Positions 48,146-56,193 of a DNA stretch of 64,000 nt are shown here, in pieces. The position numbers were made by a program, and so were the translations under genes. The stretch's first letter is position 1. Every line of letters starts with the position of its first letter. The notes under the pieces were generated by a model. It saw only the letters and a list, made by a program, of their open reading frames with translations. It had not been told where the DNA came from and did no database searches. Source of the stretch: Akkermansiaceae bacterium (GTDB lineage Bacteria > Verrucomicrobiota > Verrucomicrobiia > Verrucomicrobiales > Akkermansiaceae); the NCBI GenBank assembly GCA_018402445.1, contig JAGYIT010000016.1, positions 1-64,000 of the forward strand, given 5' to 3'.

Positions 48146-49012
48146 ATGAACCCACCATCCCTCGCCATCATCGGAGGCAGCGGCCTCTACGAGATCGATT
48201 CTCTCGAAGTCGTCGAGCGCCATGAGATGAAAACCCCGTTCGGTGATCCCTCCGACCGTATCATCGAAGGCCGCCTTTCCGGGCGCACCGTGTTTTTCCT
48301 GCCCCGCCATGGCATCGGCCACCGGCTCCTCGCCAGTGAGATCAACCACCGGGCGAACATCTGGGCACTGCGCTCGCTGAATGTGCGCTGGGTGGTTTCC
48401 GTCACCGCCGTCGGCTCCCTGAAAGAGGAACTCGCGCCGCGCGATGTGGTCGTCCCCGACCAGCTCATGGACAAGACCGGGCGCGGCCACGAGCATACGT
48501 TCTTCGGAAACGGCATCGCCGCGCATGTCGGCTTCGCGGATCCCTACAGCGCGGAGATGCGCGCCCATCTTTTGAGGGCGGCCGCGAAGCACACCGAAAA
48601 CCTCCACGACGGCGGCACTTATGTCTGCATGAACGGCCCCGCTTTCTCCACCCGCGCTGAGTCCCACATGCACCGCGCGCTCGGATTCGATCTCATCGGC
48701 ATGACCAACGCAGGCGAAGCCCGCCTCTGCCGCGAGGCCGAGATCGCAATGGCCACCCTCGCCCTCGTCACGGATTACGATTGCTGGAAAGAGGACGAGG
48801 CCGCCGTGGAAGTCGCCGCCGTCATCGCCAACCTCCACGCGAACTCCGCCCTCGCAAAGGACATCATCCGCTCGCTCGTCACGGAACTACCCGAAGCTCC
48901 TGACTGGGAGGAGCACAGCTCGCTTGAAAACGCGATCATGACCCCGCGCTCCGCATGGCCGCATAAAACAGCGGAAAAACTCAGACCCATCTTGGGGCGA
49001 TTCCTTCCGTGA
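48146..49012 (+). CDS. mtnP: S-methyl-5'-thioadenosine phosphorylase
   Basis: A 288-residue purine phosphorylase releasing adenine and 5-methylthioribose-1-phosphate from MTA. It has the N-terminal phosphate loop IIGGSGLY, RHGIGHR, EINHRANIWAL, the base-binding CMNGPAFSTRAESHMHR segment, and MTNAGEARLCREAEIAMATL with DYDCWK. It works with the SAM-cycle enzymes at the right end of the window (ahcY, metK), although not in one operon. ATG start 18 nt after the VF530 stop. Confidence 0.93.
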   Translation: MNPPSLAIIGGSGLYEIDSLEVVERHEMKTPFGDPSDRIIEGRLSGRTVFFLPRHGIGHRLLASEINHRANIWALRSLNVRWVVSVTAVGSLKEELAPRDVVVPDQLMDKTGRGHEHTFFGNGIAAHVGFADPYSAEMRAHLLRAAAKHTENLHDGGTYVCMNGPAFSTRAESHMHRALGFDLIGMTNAGEARLCREAEIAMATLALVTDYDCWKEDEAAVEVAAVIANLHANSALAKDIIRSLVTELPEAPDWEEHSSLENAIMTPRSAWPHKTAEKLRPILGRFLP

Positions 49013-49108
49013 TATCTGGCCATCTCCAGGAAAATCGACCCAACCGCCGCGTCGGACGTTTTTCTTCGTGACCCCCCCACCCCGCCCGCATAGAACCCGG
49101 GCACAGCA

Positions 49109-50104
49109 ATGGCAGGAAAGCTCACGTATCAGCAGGCAGGGGTGGACACGCGGAAGGCCGCGGCGCTCGTGGGGGACATCAAGAGCCACGTCCAGCGGAC
49201 ACAATCGCGCAGGAAACTGCTGGGAGCTTTCGGACTCTTCGCCGCCTGCTACGATCTCAGCGATTACGAGCAGCCAGTCATCGTAACCGGCTGCGACGGC
49301 GTCGGCACGAAGCTGGAGCTTCTGTTGGAGCACGACATGTTGGAAACGGCCGGCAAAGATCTCGTCGCCATGTCGGTGAACGACATCCTCACCACCGGCG
49401 GCGATCCCCTCCTTTTCCTCGACTACATCGGCATCGCCGCGCTCGACGAAAACAAGATCACCCGCGTGATCGGCGGCATGGCCGATTACCTCGAGGCCTG
49501 CAACTGCATCCTCGCCGGCGGGGAAACAGCCGAGATGCCGGGCATCGTCCCCGCCGATGTACTCGAACTTTCCGGCTTCTGCATCGGCTGCGCGGAAAAA
49601 AAGGATCTCATCGACCCCACCACCATCGCCATCGGCGACGTTCTCATCGGCTACCCCTCCAACAGCATTCACGCCAACGGCTGGTCGCTCGTCCGCCGCG
49701 CCCTGAAAGAGATCGGCCCGGGCGTCGTCACCGATGAAGAACTTCACGCATGGCTGGAGCCGACCCGCCTTTATGACGATGTCGTCAAAGAACTCAAGGA
49801 ATCCGGCGTGAAACCCAAGGCCATGTCGCACATCACCGGCGGCGGGTTGCCGGAGAACTTGGAGCGCCTCTTCGTCAACATGGGCGCTGATCTGGAGATC
49901 CCGGAGTGGAAGCTGCCCGGCATCGGGAAACTCCTAGAGCACATCGATGCCGAGGATCGTTTCCACACCTTCAACATGGGCATCGGCTGGGTCGTCATCG
50001 TCGATGCCGCCCACGTCGAAACCGCCCTCAAGGGCGGCCCCGGTGGCCACATCCTCGGCCAAATGCGCGAAGGCGAAGGCGTCCGGGTAAAGGTAGCCAA
50101 ATGA
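49109..50104 (+). CDS. purM: Phosphoribosylformylglycinamidine cyclo-ligase
   Basis: A 331-residue AIR synthetase, step 5 of purine synthesis. Conserved stretches: LTYQQAGVDTRKAAALVGDI, IVTGCDGVGTKLELLLEHDM, DLVAMSVNDILTTGGDPLLF, LAGGETAEMPGIV, SNSIHANGWSLVRR, and MSHITGGGLPENLERL. ATG at 49109. It precedes purF with only a 48-bp repeat-filled gap, so the two form a purine unit. Confidence 0.95.
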   Translation: MAGKLTYQQAGVDTRKAAALVGDIKSHVQRTQSRRKLLGAFGLFAACYDLSDYEQPVIVTGCDGVGTKLELLLEHDMLETAGKDLVAMSVNDILTTGGDPLLFLDYIGIAALDENKITRVIGGMADYLEACNCILAGGETAEMPGIVPADVLELSGFCIGCAEKKDLIDPTTIAIGDVLIGYPSNSIHANGWSLVRRALKEIGPGVVTDEELHAWLEPTRLYDDVVKELKESGVKPKAMSHITGGGLPENLERLFVNMGADLEIPEWKLPGIGKLLEHIDAEDRFHTFNMGIGWVVIVDAAHVETALKGGPGGHILGQMREGEGVRVKVAK

Positions 50105-50155
50105 TCCCTCTTTTTTGAAAGTTGAAAGTTGAAATTTGAATTTTAAAAGACTTTG
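50105..50155. repeat. TTGAAAG-type repeat between purM and purF
   Basis: CCCTCTTTTTTGAAAGTTGA is followed by AAGTTGAAATTTGAATTTTA and AAAGACTTTG, filling the whole purM-purF gap. The purF start codon TTG (50153-50155) closes the repeat, and TAA at 50144-50146 blocks earlier initiation in that frame. Confidence 0.65.
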
Positions 50156-52075
50156 AGCGACCACCTGAATCACGAATGCGGCATCGCAGCGGTGCGCCTC
50201 CGCAAGCCCCTGGCCTATTATTACGACCGCTACGGTACGTGCCTGTGGGGCATGAATAAACTGTTCCTGCTCATGGAGAAGCAGCACAATCGAGGCCAGG
50301 ACGGCACGGGGATCGGCTGTGTGAAACTGGACATGCCCATCGGCAAGCCCTACGTCCACCGCCGCCGCGGCATCGAGTCCGACGCGCTGGCGCAGATTTT
50401 CCGCAAGGAAGTCAAGTCGTTCTTCAAGATGAACCGCAAGGGCATCCTCGACAAAAACGACCCGGACAGCGTCAAGGATCACTTCGATTTCGGCGGCGAG
50501 ATCCTGATGGGACACCTCCGCTATGGGACTAGCGGCGAGTTCGACGAAGGCTCCTGCCACCCCTATCTCCGCCGCAGCAACTGGCCGACGCGCACGCTGA
50601 TGGTCATGGGGAATTTCAACATGACAAACGCCGCCGAGCTGAACCAGACGCTCATCCACCGCGGCCAGCATCCGGTGTTCGGCACCGACACGCAAACGGT
50701 CCTGGAAGAGATCGGCTACCACCTCGACGAGGCGCACACCAACCTCTACCACGAACTCCGCGACAAGGGCATCCCCGGCGCGGAGATCCCTGACCATATT
50801 TCCGCCGCGCTCGATATCCCCGACATCATCGCCCAATCCGCGGAGCCATGGGACGGCGGTTACGCAATCTGCGGTGCCATCGGCAACGGCGACATGTTCG
50901 TCATGCGTGATCCACGCGGCATCCGGCCCTGCCACATGCTCATCACCGAGGACGTGATCGCCTTCGCCTCGGAGCGCGTGCCGCTGATGACCGTTTTCGA
51001 GGCCGACGCCAGCCAGATCAAGGCGGTGGATCCCGGTTCCGTGATCACGATCAAGGCCGACGGCACCCTCACCGACAAGCAGTTCCACACCCCGCAGAAA
51101 TACACGCCGTGCTCCTTTGAGAGAATCTATTTCTCGCGAGGTAACGACCCGCAGATCTACCGCGAGCGCAAGGCGATGGGTTCGGCGCTCGTCGATCAGG
51201 TCGTCGAGTCCATCGGCGGCTGTTTCGAGAAAACCGTTTTCTCCTTCATCCCAAACACCGCCGAGACCGCCTACCACGGCATGATGGACGGCCTGCGCCT
51301 TTACCGCCGCCAGCAGGTGCGCATGGAGATCCTCGATGGGGTCGCCGCCGGGACTTTAACCCCGGAAAAGGTCGATGAGCTGATCCTTCGCAACTGGCCG
51401 CGCGGCGAGAAGATCGCGCACAAGGATATCAAGATGCGGACTTTCATCGCCCAGGAGAAAGGCCGCGACCTGCTCGTTTCCCATGTCTATGATATCACAT
51501 ACGGTGCCGTCAAACCGGGGGACAATCTCGTGGTGCTAGACGACTCCATCGTGCGCGGCACGACGCTCAAGAAATCCATCCTGAAAATCCTCGCCCGCAC
51601 CAAGCCGTCGAAGATCGTGATCTGCTCGACCGCCCCGCAGATCCGCTACCCGGATTGCTACGGCATCGACATGTCGGAACTGGGGAAATTCATCGCGTTC
51701 AACGCCGCCGTCGCCCTTCACCGCCGCGCCGGGCGGCAACACTTGCTCGACCGGGTCTATGACGAGTGCCGCGAGGAACTCGCCAAGCCCGCACACGAGC
51801 GCCGCAACCGCGTGCAGGAAGTTTACGAGGCCTTCGGCCCCGAAGAAATCTCTGCCGAGATCTCACGAATGGTCTATCCGGAAGACACCGATTGGCACGG
51901 CGAACTGGAGGTCATCTACCAAGGCATCGAGAACCTCCACGCCTCCATCAAGGGGCCGTGCGGCGACTGGTATTTCACCGGCAACTACCCCACCCCGGGC
52001 GGCTACGCGATGGTCAACCAGGCCTATATTCGCTGGTTCGAGGGGGTCGGCGGGCGCTCCTACGACCTGCTATGA
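50153..52075 (+). CDS. purF: Amidophosphoribosyltransferase, long (Bacteroidota-like) form
   Basis: A 640-residue enzyme of the first purine step. The glutamine amidotransferase nucleophile is Cys9 (NHECGIAAVRL), so an 8-residue propeptide must be removed; RGQDGTGIG and GHLRYGTSG follow. The PRPP-binding motif VVLDDSIVRGTT lies near residue 465. The length (about 640 against 470-500) and extra C-terminal part (PCGDWYFTGNYPTPGGYAMV) match the long PurF type. TTG start; no ATG lies between the in-frame stop at 50144 and the catalytic cysteine. Confidence 0.93.
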   Translation: MSDHLNHECGIAAVRLRKPLAYYYDRYGTCLWGMNKLFLLMEKQHNRGQDGTGIGCVKLDMPIGKPYVHRRRGIESDALAQIFRKEVKSFFKMNRKGILDKNDPDSVKDHFDFGGEILMGHLRYGTSGEFDEGSCHPYLRRSNWPTRTLMVMGNFNMTNAAELNQTLIHRGQHPVFGTDTQTVLEEIGYHLDEAHTNLYHELRDKGIPGAEIPDHISAALDIPDIIAQSAEPWDGGYAICGAIGNGDMFVMRDPRGIRPCHMLITEDVIAFASERVPLMTVFEADASQIKAVDPGSVITIKADGTLTDKQFHTPQKYTPCSFERIYFSRGNDPQIYRERKAMGSALVDQVVESIGGCFEKTVFSFIPNTAETAYHGMMDGLRLYRRQQVRMEILDGVAAGTLTPEKVDELILRNWPRGEKIAHKDIKMRTFIAQEKGRDLLVSHVYDITYGAVKPGDNLVVLDDSIVRGTTLKKSILKILARTKPSKIVICSTAPQIRYPDCYGIDMSELGKFIAFNAAVALHRRAGRQHLLDRVYDECREELAKPAHERRNRVQEVYEAFGPEEISAEISRMVYPEDTDWHGELEVIYQGIENLHASIKGPCGDWYFTGNYPTPGGYAMVNQAYIRWFEGVGGRSYDLL

Positions 52076-52274
52076 TCAAGCGAGGGCGAGCGCGTCAGAA
52101 CCCGCCCCCTTCTTGTGTTCCGCCTCTCTGTTTCCCAACCCTCAAATCTCGCGTAGTTCACAACACTCCGTTGCTACCGCGCGGTGGGGGCCACCCATAA
52201 AAAGGAAGCCCTGGACTTGTCCGCTAGCCGTTTCATGGGGAGAAAGATCCGGCGAATGAAAGCTGCCGCTACGC

Positions 52275-53582
52275 TCAGATGAACTCGTTGATCAGGTTCT
52301 CCAACAGCTCCTGGCGCCCAGAATCGAGGGACGGCTCGCCGTTGGAAAGGGCGTAGGCGCTCACCTCGTCAAGACTGATGGACTTCGAGGAAATCTTCGC
52401 GCCGATGCCGCTCGTCCAGCTCGCGTAGCGTTTCTCCACGAAATCTTGGAGCCTCCCGTCCTCGCGGATCGCGGCCGCAATTTTCAGGCCGCGGGCGAAG
52501 GCGTCCATGCCGCCGATGTGAGCGTGGAAAAGGTCGGAGGGATCATGGGATTCGCGGCGGCGCTTGGCGTCGAAGTTGAGTCCGCCGGTGGTGAAGCCGC
52601 CCATTTCCAGCACCTTGAGCATGATCCCGGTGGTGAGGTAGATGTCGGTCGGGAACTGGTCGGTGTCCCAGCCGATCAACTCGTCGCCCTGGTTCGCATC
52701 GACGGAGCCGAGCGCGTTGGCGTCGATGGCCACGGTCATCTCGTGGAGCATGGTGTGCCCGGCAAGGGTCGCGTGGTTCGTTTCAAGGTTTAGCTTGAAG
52801 TGATCCATCAGGCCGTATTGGCGGAGGAAATTGAGGCAAGCGGCGGCGTCGGAGTCGTATTGGTGCGTCGAGGGTTCGCGCGGTTTCGGCTCGATGTAGA
52901 ACTGGCCCTTGAAGCCGATCTTTTTCGCGTAGTCCACGGCGAGGTGGAGGAGGTTGGCGAGATTGTCGAGCTCTCGCTTCATGTCGGTGTTGAGCAGCGT
53001 CGAGTAGCCCTCGCGTCCGCCCCAGAAAGTGTAGCCCTCGCCGCCGAGTTTCAGCGTGCCGTCGATGGCAGCCTTGATCTGCGCCGCGCCGTAGGCAAAA
53101 ACATCCGCGCTCGGCGAGGTGCCCGCGCCCTGCGAGTAACGAGGGTGGGAGAAAAGGCAGGCGGTGCCCCAGAGCAGCTTTTTCCCGGTGGCCTTCTGGA
53201 GATCGAGCAGGTGGTCGAGGACTTTCTCCAGCGCGGCGTTCGACTTCGCGAGATCGCCCAGTTCCGGCGCGATGTCACGGTCGTGCCAACAATAGTAATC
53301 AATGCCCGTCTTATCGAGGAATTCGAAGAACACATCCGCGCGCTTGAGGGCGTTGTCCACGGAATCGGATTGGTCATCCCAGGGCATCAGCGCGGTCGGC
53401 CCGCCAAAGGGATCGGACAGGCCGTTGCGCATCACATGCCAGTAGGCCGCAGCGAAACGGCAATGATCCTTCATCGTCTTCCCAGCGACAATCTCATCGG
53501 GATTGTATTGCTTGAAAGCGAAAGGGTTGCGGGATTTGGAGCCTTCGAACTGGATTTTAGGGATATCGGGAAAAAACGACAT
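52275..53582 (-). CDS. xylA: Xylose isomerase
   Basis: A 435-residue class II enzyme isomerising D-xylose and D-xylulose. Diagnostic parts: [12 protein letters not shown] (catalytic His/Asp), [28 protein letters not shown] (metal-binding Glu and Lys), [19 protein letters not shown], and [19 protein letters not shown] (metal-binding Asps). Normal length, ATG start. No xylulokinase gene adjoins it. The 200 bp on its 3' side (52076-52274) show no gene. Confidence 0.96.
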   Translation of the reverse strand: MSFFPDIPKIQFEGSKSRNPFAFKQYNPDEIVAGKTMKDHCRFAAAYWHVMRNGLSDPFGGPTALMPWDDQSDSVDNALKRADVFFEFLDKTGIDYYCWHDRDIAPELGDLAKSNAALEKVLDHLLDLQKATGKKLLWGTACLFSHPRYSQGAGTSPSADVFAYGAAQIKAAIDGTLKLGGEGYTFWGGREGYSTLLNTDMKRELDNLANLLHLAVDYAKKIGFKGQFYIEPKPREPSTHQYDSDAAACLNFLRQYGLMDHFKLNLETNHATLAGHTMLHEMTVAIDANALGSVDANQGDELIGWDTDQFPTDIYLTTGIMLKVLEMGGFTTGGLNFDAKRRRESHDPSDLFHAHIGGMDAFARGLKIAAAIREDGRLQDFVEKRYASWTSGIGAKISSKSISLDEVSAYALSNGEPSLDSGRQELLENLINEFI

Positions 53583-53695
53583 GGAGCGGACTTATGGGAA
53601 CGGCTAGTGGTCGGCAAGCGTGAAAAACTGTGAAAAAAACCGAAAAGCGGAAGCCATGGTTGCCTACCCGCCGCGACCTCTTTACGTAGAAGGGC

Positions 53696-54523
53696 GTGAT
53701 CCGACCTGTCGATTCCCTCATCGATTTCCTGCAAGCCGAAAGGGCGCGCGGGCGCAGCCATATTTTCCTCGACGACCGTGCCCGCGACGGCCTTCGCGAA
53801 CTTTTCATTCGGATGAGAAAACCGGTGGCCGTGGCTCCAGCTGAGTTGCCAGCCGCCGCACCGGTGATGAAACAAGACGCGGTCGTTTCAGGAAACGGTA
53901 AGGAGGAACAGCTGGCGGGTTTGCGCAAACAGGCAGAGCATTGGGCTCCGGCGATGGCTCTGGGCACTTTGCGGGAGACGATGGTCTTCGCGACCGGCAA
54001 CCCCAACGCGGAGATCATGCTCGTCGGCGAGGCACCCGGCTACAACGAAGAGAGAGAGTGCGTGCCGTTCGTAGGCCCGGCGGGGCAGAAGCTCAACGAC
54101 ATCCTCAAGGCGATGGGACTGAAGCGGGAGGATGTATATATCTCCAACCTCGTGAAATTCCGCCCCGCGCTGCCGAAGCAAACCACGAACAACCGTAAAC
54201 CCAGCCCCGAGGAAATGGCCGCCTGCCTGCCGCTGGTCTTGGCGGAAATTTCCGTAGTCCGTCCCAAAATCATCCTCGCACTTGGCGGCACGACGGCGGA
54301 GGGCCTGATGGGGCTGGAAGGCACGGTAGGCGCGATGCGCGGCAAGTGGCACGAGGTTTCCGGCATCCCCGCGCGAGTGACCTACCACCCCAGCTACCTG
54401 CTGCAGAGCGGCGGCTCGAACGATGTAAAACGCGCTCTCTGGGAAGACATGCTCGCCTCCATGGAGAAGCTTGGAATGGCGATCTCGGAAAAGCAGCGCG
54501 GCTTTTTCCTGCCGAAGGCGTAG
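53696..54523 (+). CDS. Uracil-DNA glycosylase superfamily protein (family 4-like, cluster cysteines missing)
   Basis: A 275-residue protein with a 95-residue N-terminal extension, then the UDG fold: LVGEAPGYNEERE (motif A, GEAPG), PFVGPAGQKLNDILKAMGL, YISNLVKFRPA, RKPSPEEMAACLPLV, and motif B YHPSYLLQS. Family 4 enzymes hold a 4Fe-4S cluster on four Cys. Here only one of the expected positions is Cys (MAAC); the KCRPP motif reads KFRPA and no Cys pair precedes GEAPG. It probably excises uracil without a cluster, or acts on another lesion. GTG start at 53696 with AGAAGG nearby. Confidence 0.8.
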   Translation: MIRPVDSLIDFLQAERARGRSHIFLDDRARDGLRELFIRMRKPVAVAPAELPAAAPVMKQDAVVSGNGKEEQLAGLRKQAEHWAPAMALGTLRETMVFATGNPNAEIMLVGEAPGYNEERECVPFVGPAGQKLNDILKAMGLKREDVYISNLVKFRPALPKQTTNNRKPSPEEMAACLPLVLAEISVVRPKIILALGGTTAEGLMGLEGTVGAMRGKWHEVSGIPARVTYHPSYLLQSGGSNDVKRALWEDMLASMEKLGMAISEKQRGFFLPKA

Positions 54524-54528
54524 GCCGA

Positions 54529-55347
54529 TTACCTCACCGCCTTTTCGCCGAGGACAGGCATCGGCTTCGGCATCCTTTTCCGGCGCAGCCCGAACTGCCG
54601 CACCGCGCTGCGCTGGAGGTGTGCCTTCGCTTCCGCGACGCTGTCAGTGAAGAAAATCAGATCCGGATCCTCGGGGCTGATCGTCCCTTCCTCCGCCATG
54701 CGATCGACGAAATCCATCAGCGGCTGCCAGAAATCGCGACCCATGAGGATGATGGGGAAATTCTTAAGCTTCCCAGTCTGGATCAGCGTCATGGTCTCGA
54801 ACATCTCGTCAAGCGTCCCCGCGCCGCCAGGCATGACGACAAAGGCATAGGAGTATTTCACCAGCATCGTCTTGCGGGTGAAAAAGTAGTGCATGTTCAC
54901 GGAGCGGTGGACATAGGGATTCACGCTTTGTTCGAAGGGCAGCTCGATGTTCACACCGATGGAGCGTCCTCCCGCCTCAAAGGCTCCTTGGTTCGCGGCC
55001 TGCATGATGCCGGGGCCACCGCCGGTGATGACCGTGAAGCCCAGTTCGGAGCAGGCTTCTCCCATCTCACGGGCGAGTTCGTAATAACGCGTCCCCGGTT
55101 TTGTCCGGGCTGAGCCGAAAATGGTCACACATGGCCCAACGAAATGCAGGATACGATAGGCGCGGATGAAGTCGAGGCCGACCCGGAAAAGCGACATCAG
55201 GTCATGGAAACGCGAGCGCGGTCCGGCGAGCCAGGAGCTTTCCTCCGTCTCCAGCTCGAAACGCTCCTGCTGGCGGATCTCCTCCTCCGTGATTGGATTG
55301 TCCACGGGTATCTCCGGGCAGTCCGGACAGGGCTTCTTGTTGCTCAT
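54529..55347 (-). CDS. LOG family / TIGR00730 Rossmann-fold protein
   Basis: A 272-residue protein with the LOG core: VTIFGSARTKPGTRYYELAR, FTVITGGGPGIMQAANQGAF, GVNIELPFEQ, and MPGGAGTLDEMFE (the PGGxGTxxE motif). Characterised LOG proteins are nucleotide 5'-monophosphate phosphoribohydrolases. The N-terminal 60 residues (DCPEIPVDNPITEEEIRQQE) are an acidic extension. The frame begins with GTG or similar at 55347. Convergent with the glycosylase gene. Confidence 0.85.
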   Translation of the reverse strand: MSNKKPCPDCPEIPVDNPITEEEIRQQERFELETEESSWLAGPRSRFHDLMSLFRVGLDFIRAYRILHFVGPCVTIFGSARTKPGTRYYELAREMGEACSELGFTVITGGGPGIMQAANQGAFEAGGRSIGVNIELPFEQSVNPYVHRSVNMHYFFTRKTMLVKYSYAFVVMPGGAGTLDEMFETMTLIQTGKLKNFPIILMGRDFWQPLMDFVDRMAEEGTISPEDPDLIFFTDSVAEAKAHLQRSAVRQFGLRRKRMPKPMPVLGEKAVR

Positions 55348-55457
55348 CGACGGGAGTTAACACGATTCTTACCCCGCTCGAAACGATTTTCCACGAGGCG
55401 CGGCGGAGATTGCGGCTTGAGTTGTGTCCGCTCCCCGCGCAGCTTTTGAGCGCCGAC

Positions 55458-56192
55458 ATGAAATTCCTTCCCATCCTTCTGCTCCTCACCGTCTCTCTCC
55501 AAGCCGAGGCTCCGAAAGTCTTCAAGGGGCTTTTCGAAAAGGACATACCTGTCAAGGCGAGCATCGGCATCGTAGTGCCGCCCCCGGAAATTGAAAAATA
55601 CATTGCCAAGGTCGAGGCCTCCGCACGGAAGAACAAGGAATGGTTCGCCGAATACAGCAAGGCTTCGAAGCCGGGCGCGCCGCTGCCTTTTCACGAGAAT
55701 CTCGGGCTGACCAAGGAGGAATACGACGATTACCTCGCGCTCTGGACGAAGCGCGAGTTCAAGTCAACCGAGGAGGTGATGCTAGTGCTACGCGAGACTT
55801 TCGGAAAAACATGGTCGATCACGGCGACCGGGGAGGCGGGCGTGATTTCCACCCTGCGCTATGATCCGGAGAAGGACGTTTACCGCTCGCCGAACGGGGA
55901 GATGAAGCGACTGGAGGACATCAAGGCGGAGGACACGAGCATCCTCGGCGCCTGGTCCGGCAGCGAGTGGCGGTTCGAGGAGGAAACGGGACTCGGCAAG
56001 ATCAAGGAGAACTTCGCGGTCGGTCGCTTCGACGACAAGGAATACGGACTTGTGGTTTACCGTGTTCAGGAAATTTCCTCCGAAGGCAGCCGCCTGCTCG
56101 ACAAGAGCCTCGTGATCCGCTTCGCCCTCGGCAAGGCGGGTCACCTACCGACTCAACCCAACCCGGCCGCGAAGCCCATCCCGCTGCGGTGA
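55458..56192 (+). CDS. Hypothetical exported protein
   Basis: A 244-residue protein with signal peptide (MKFLPILLLLTVSLQAEA); the rest is soluble, with a helical Lys-rich segment (EIEKYIAKVEASARKNKEWF) and a beta-rich C-terminus (VISTLRYDPEKDVYRSPNGE; EYGLVVYRVQEISSEGSRLL). It has no cysteine and no recognised family. The ATG at 55458 gives the clean signal peptide. Convergent with, and 1 nt from, the PBP gene. Confidence 0.65.
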   Translation: MKFLPILLLLTVSLQAEAPKVFKGLFEKDIPVKASIGIVVPPPEIEKYIAKVEASARKNKEWFAEYSKASKPGAPLPFHENLGLTKEEYDDYLALWTKREFKSTEEVMLVLRETFGKTWSITATGEAGVISTLRYDPEKDVYRSPNGEMKRLEDIKAEDTSILGAWSGSEWRFEEETGLGKIKENFAVGRFDDKEYGLVVYRVQEISSEGSRLLDKSLVIRFALGKAGHLPTQPNPAAKPIPLR

Positions 56193-56193
56193 A

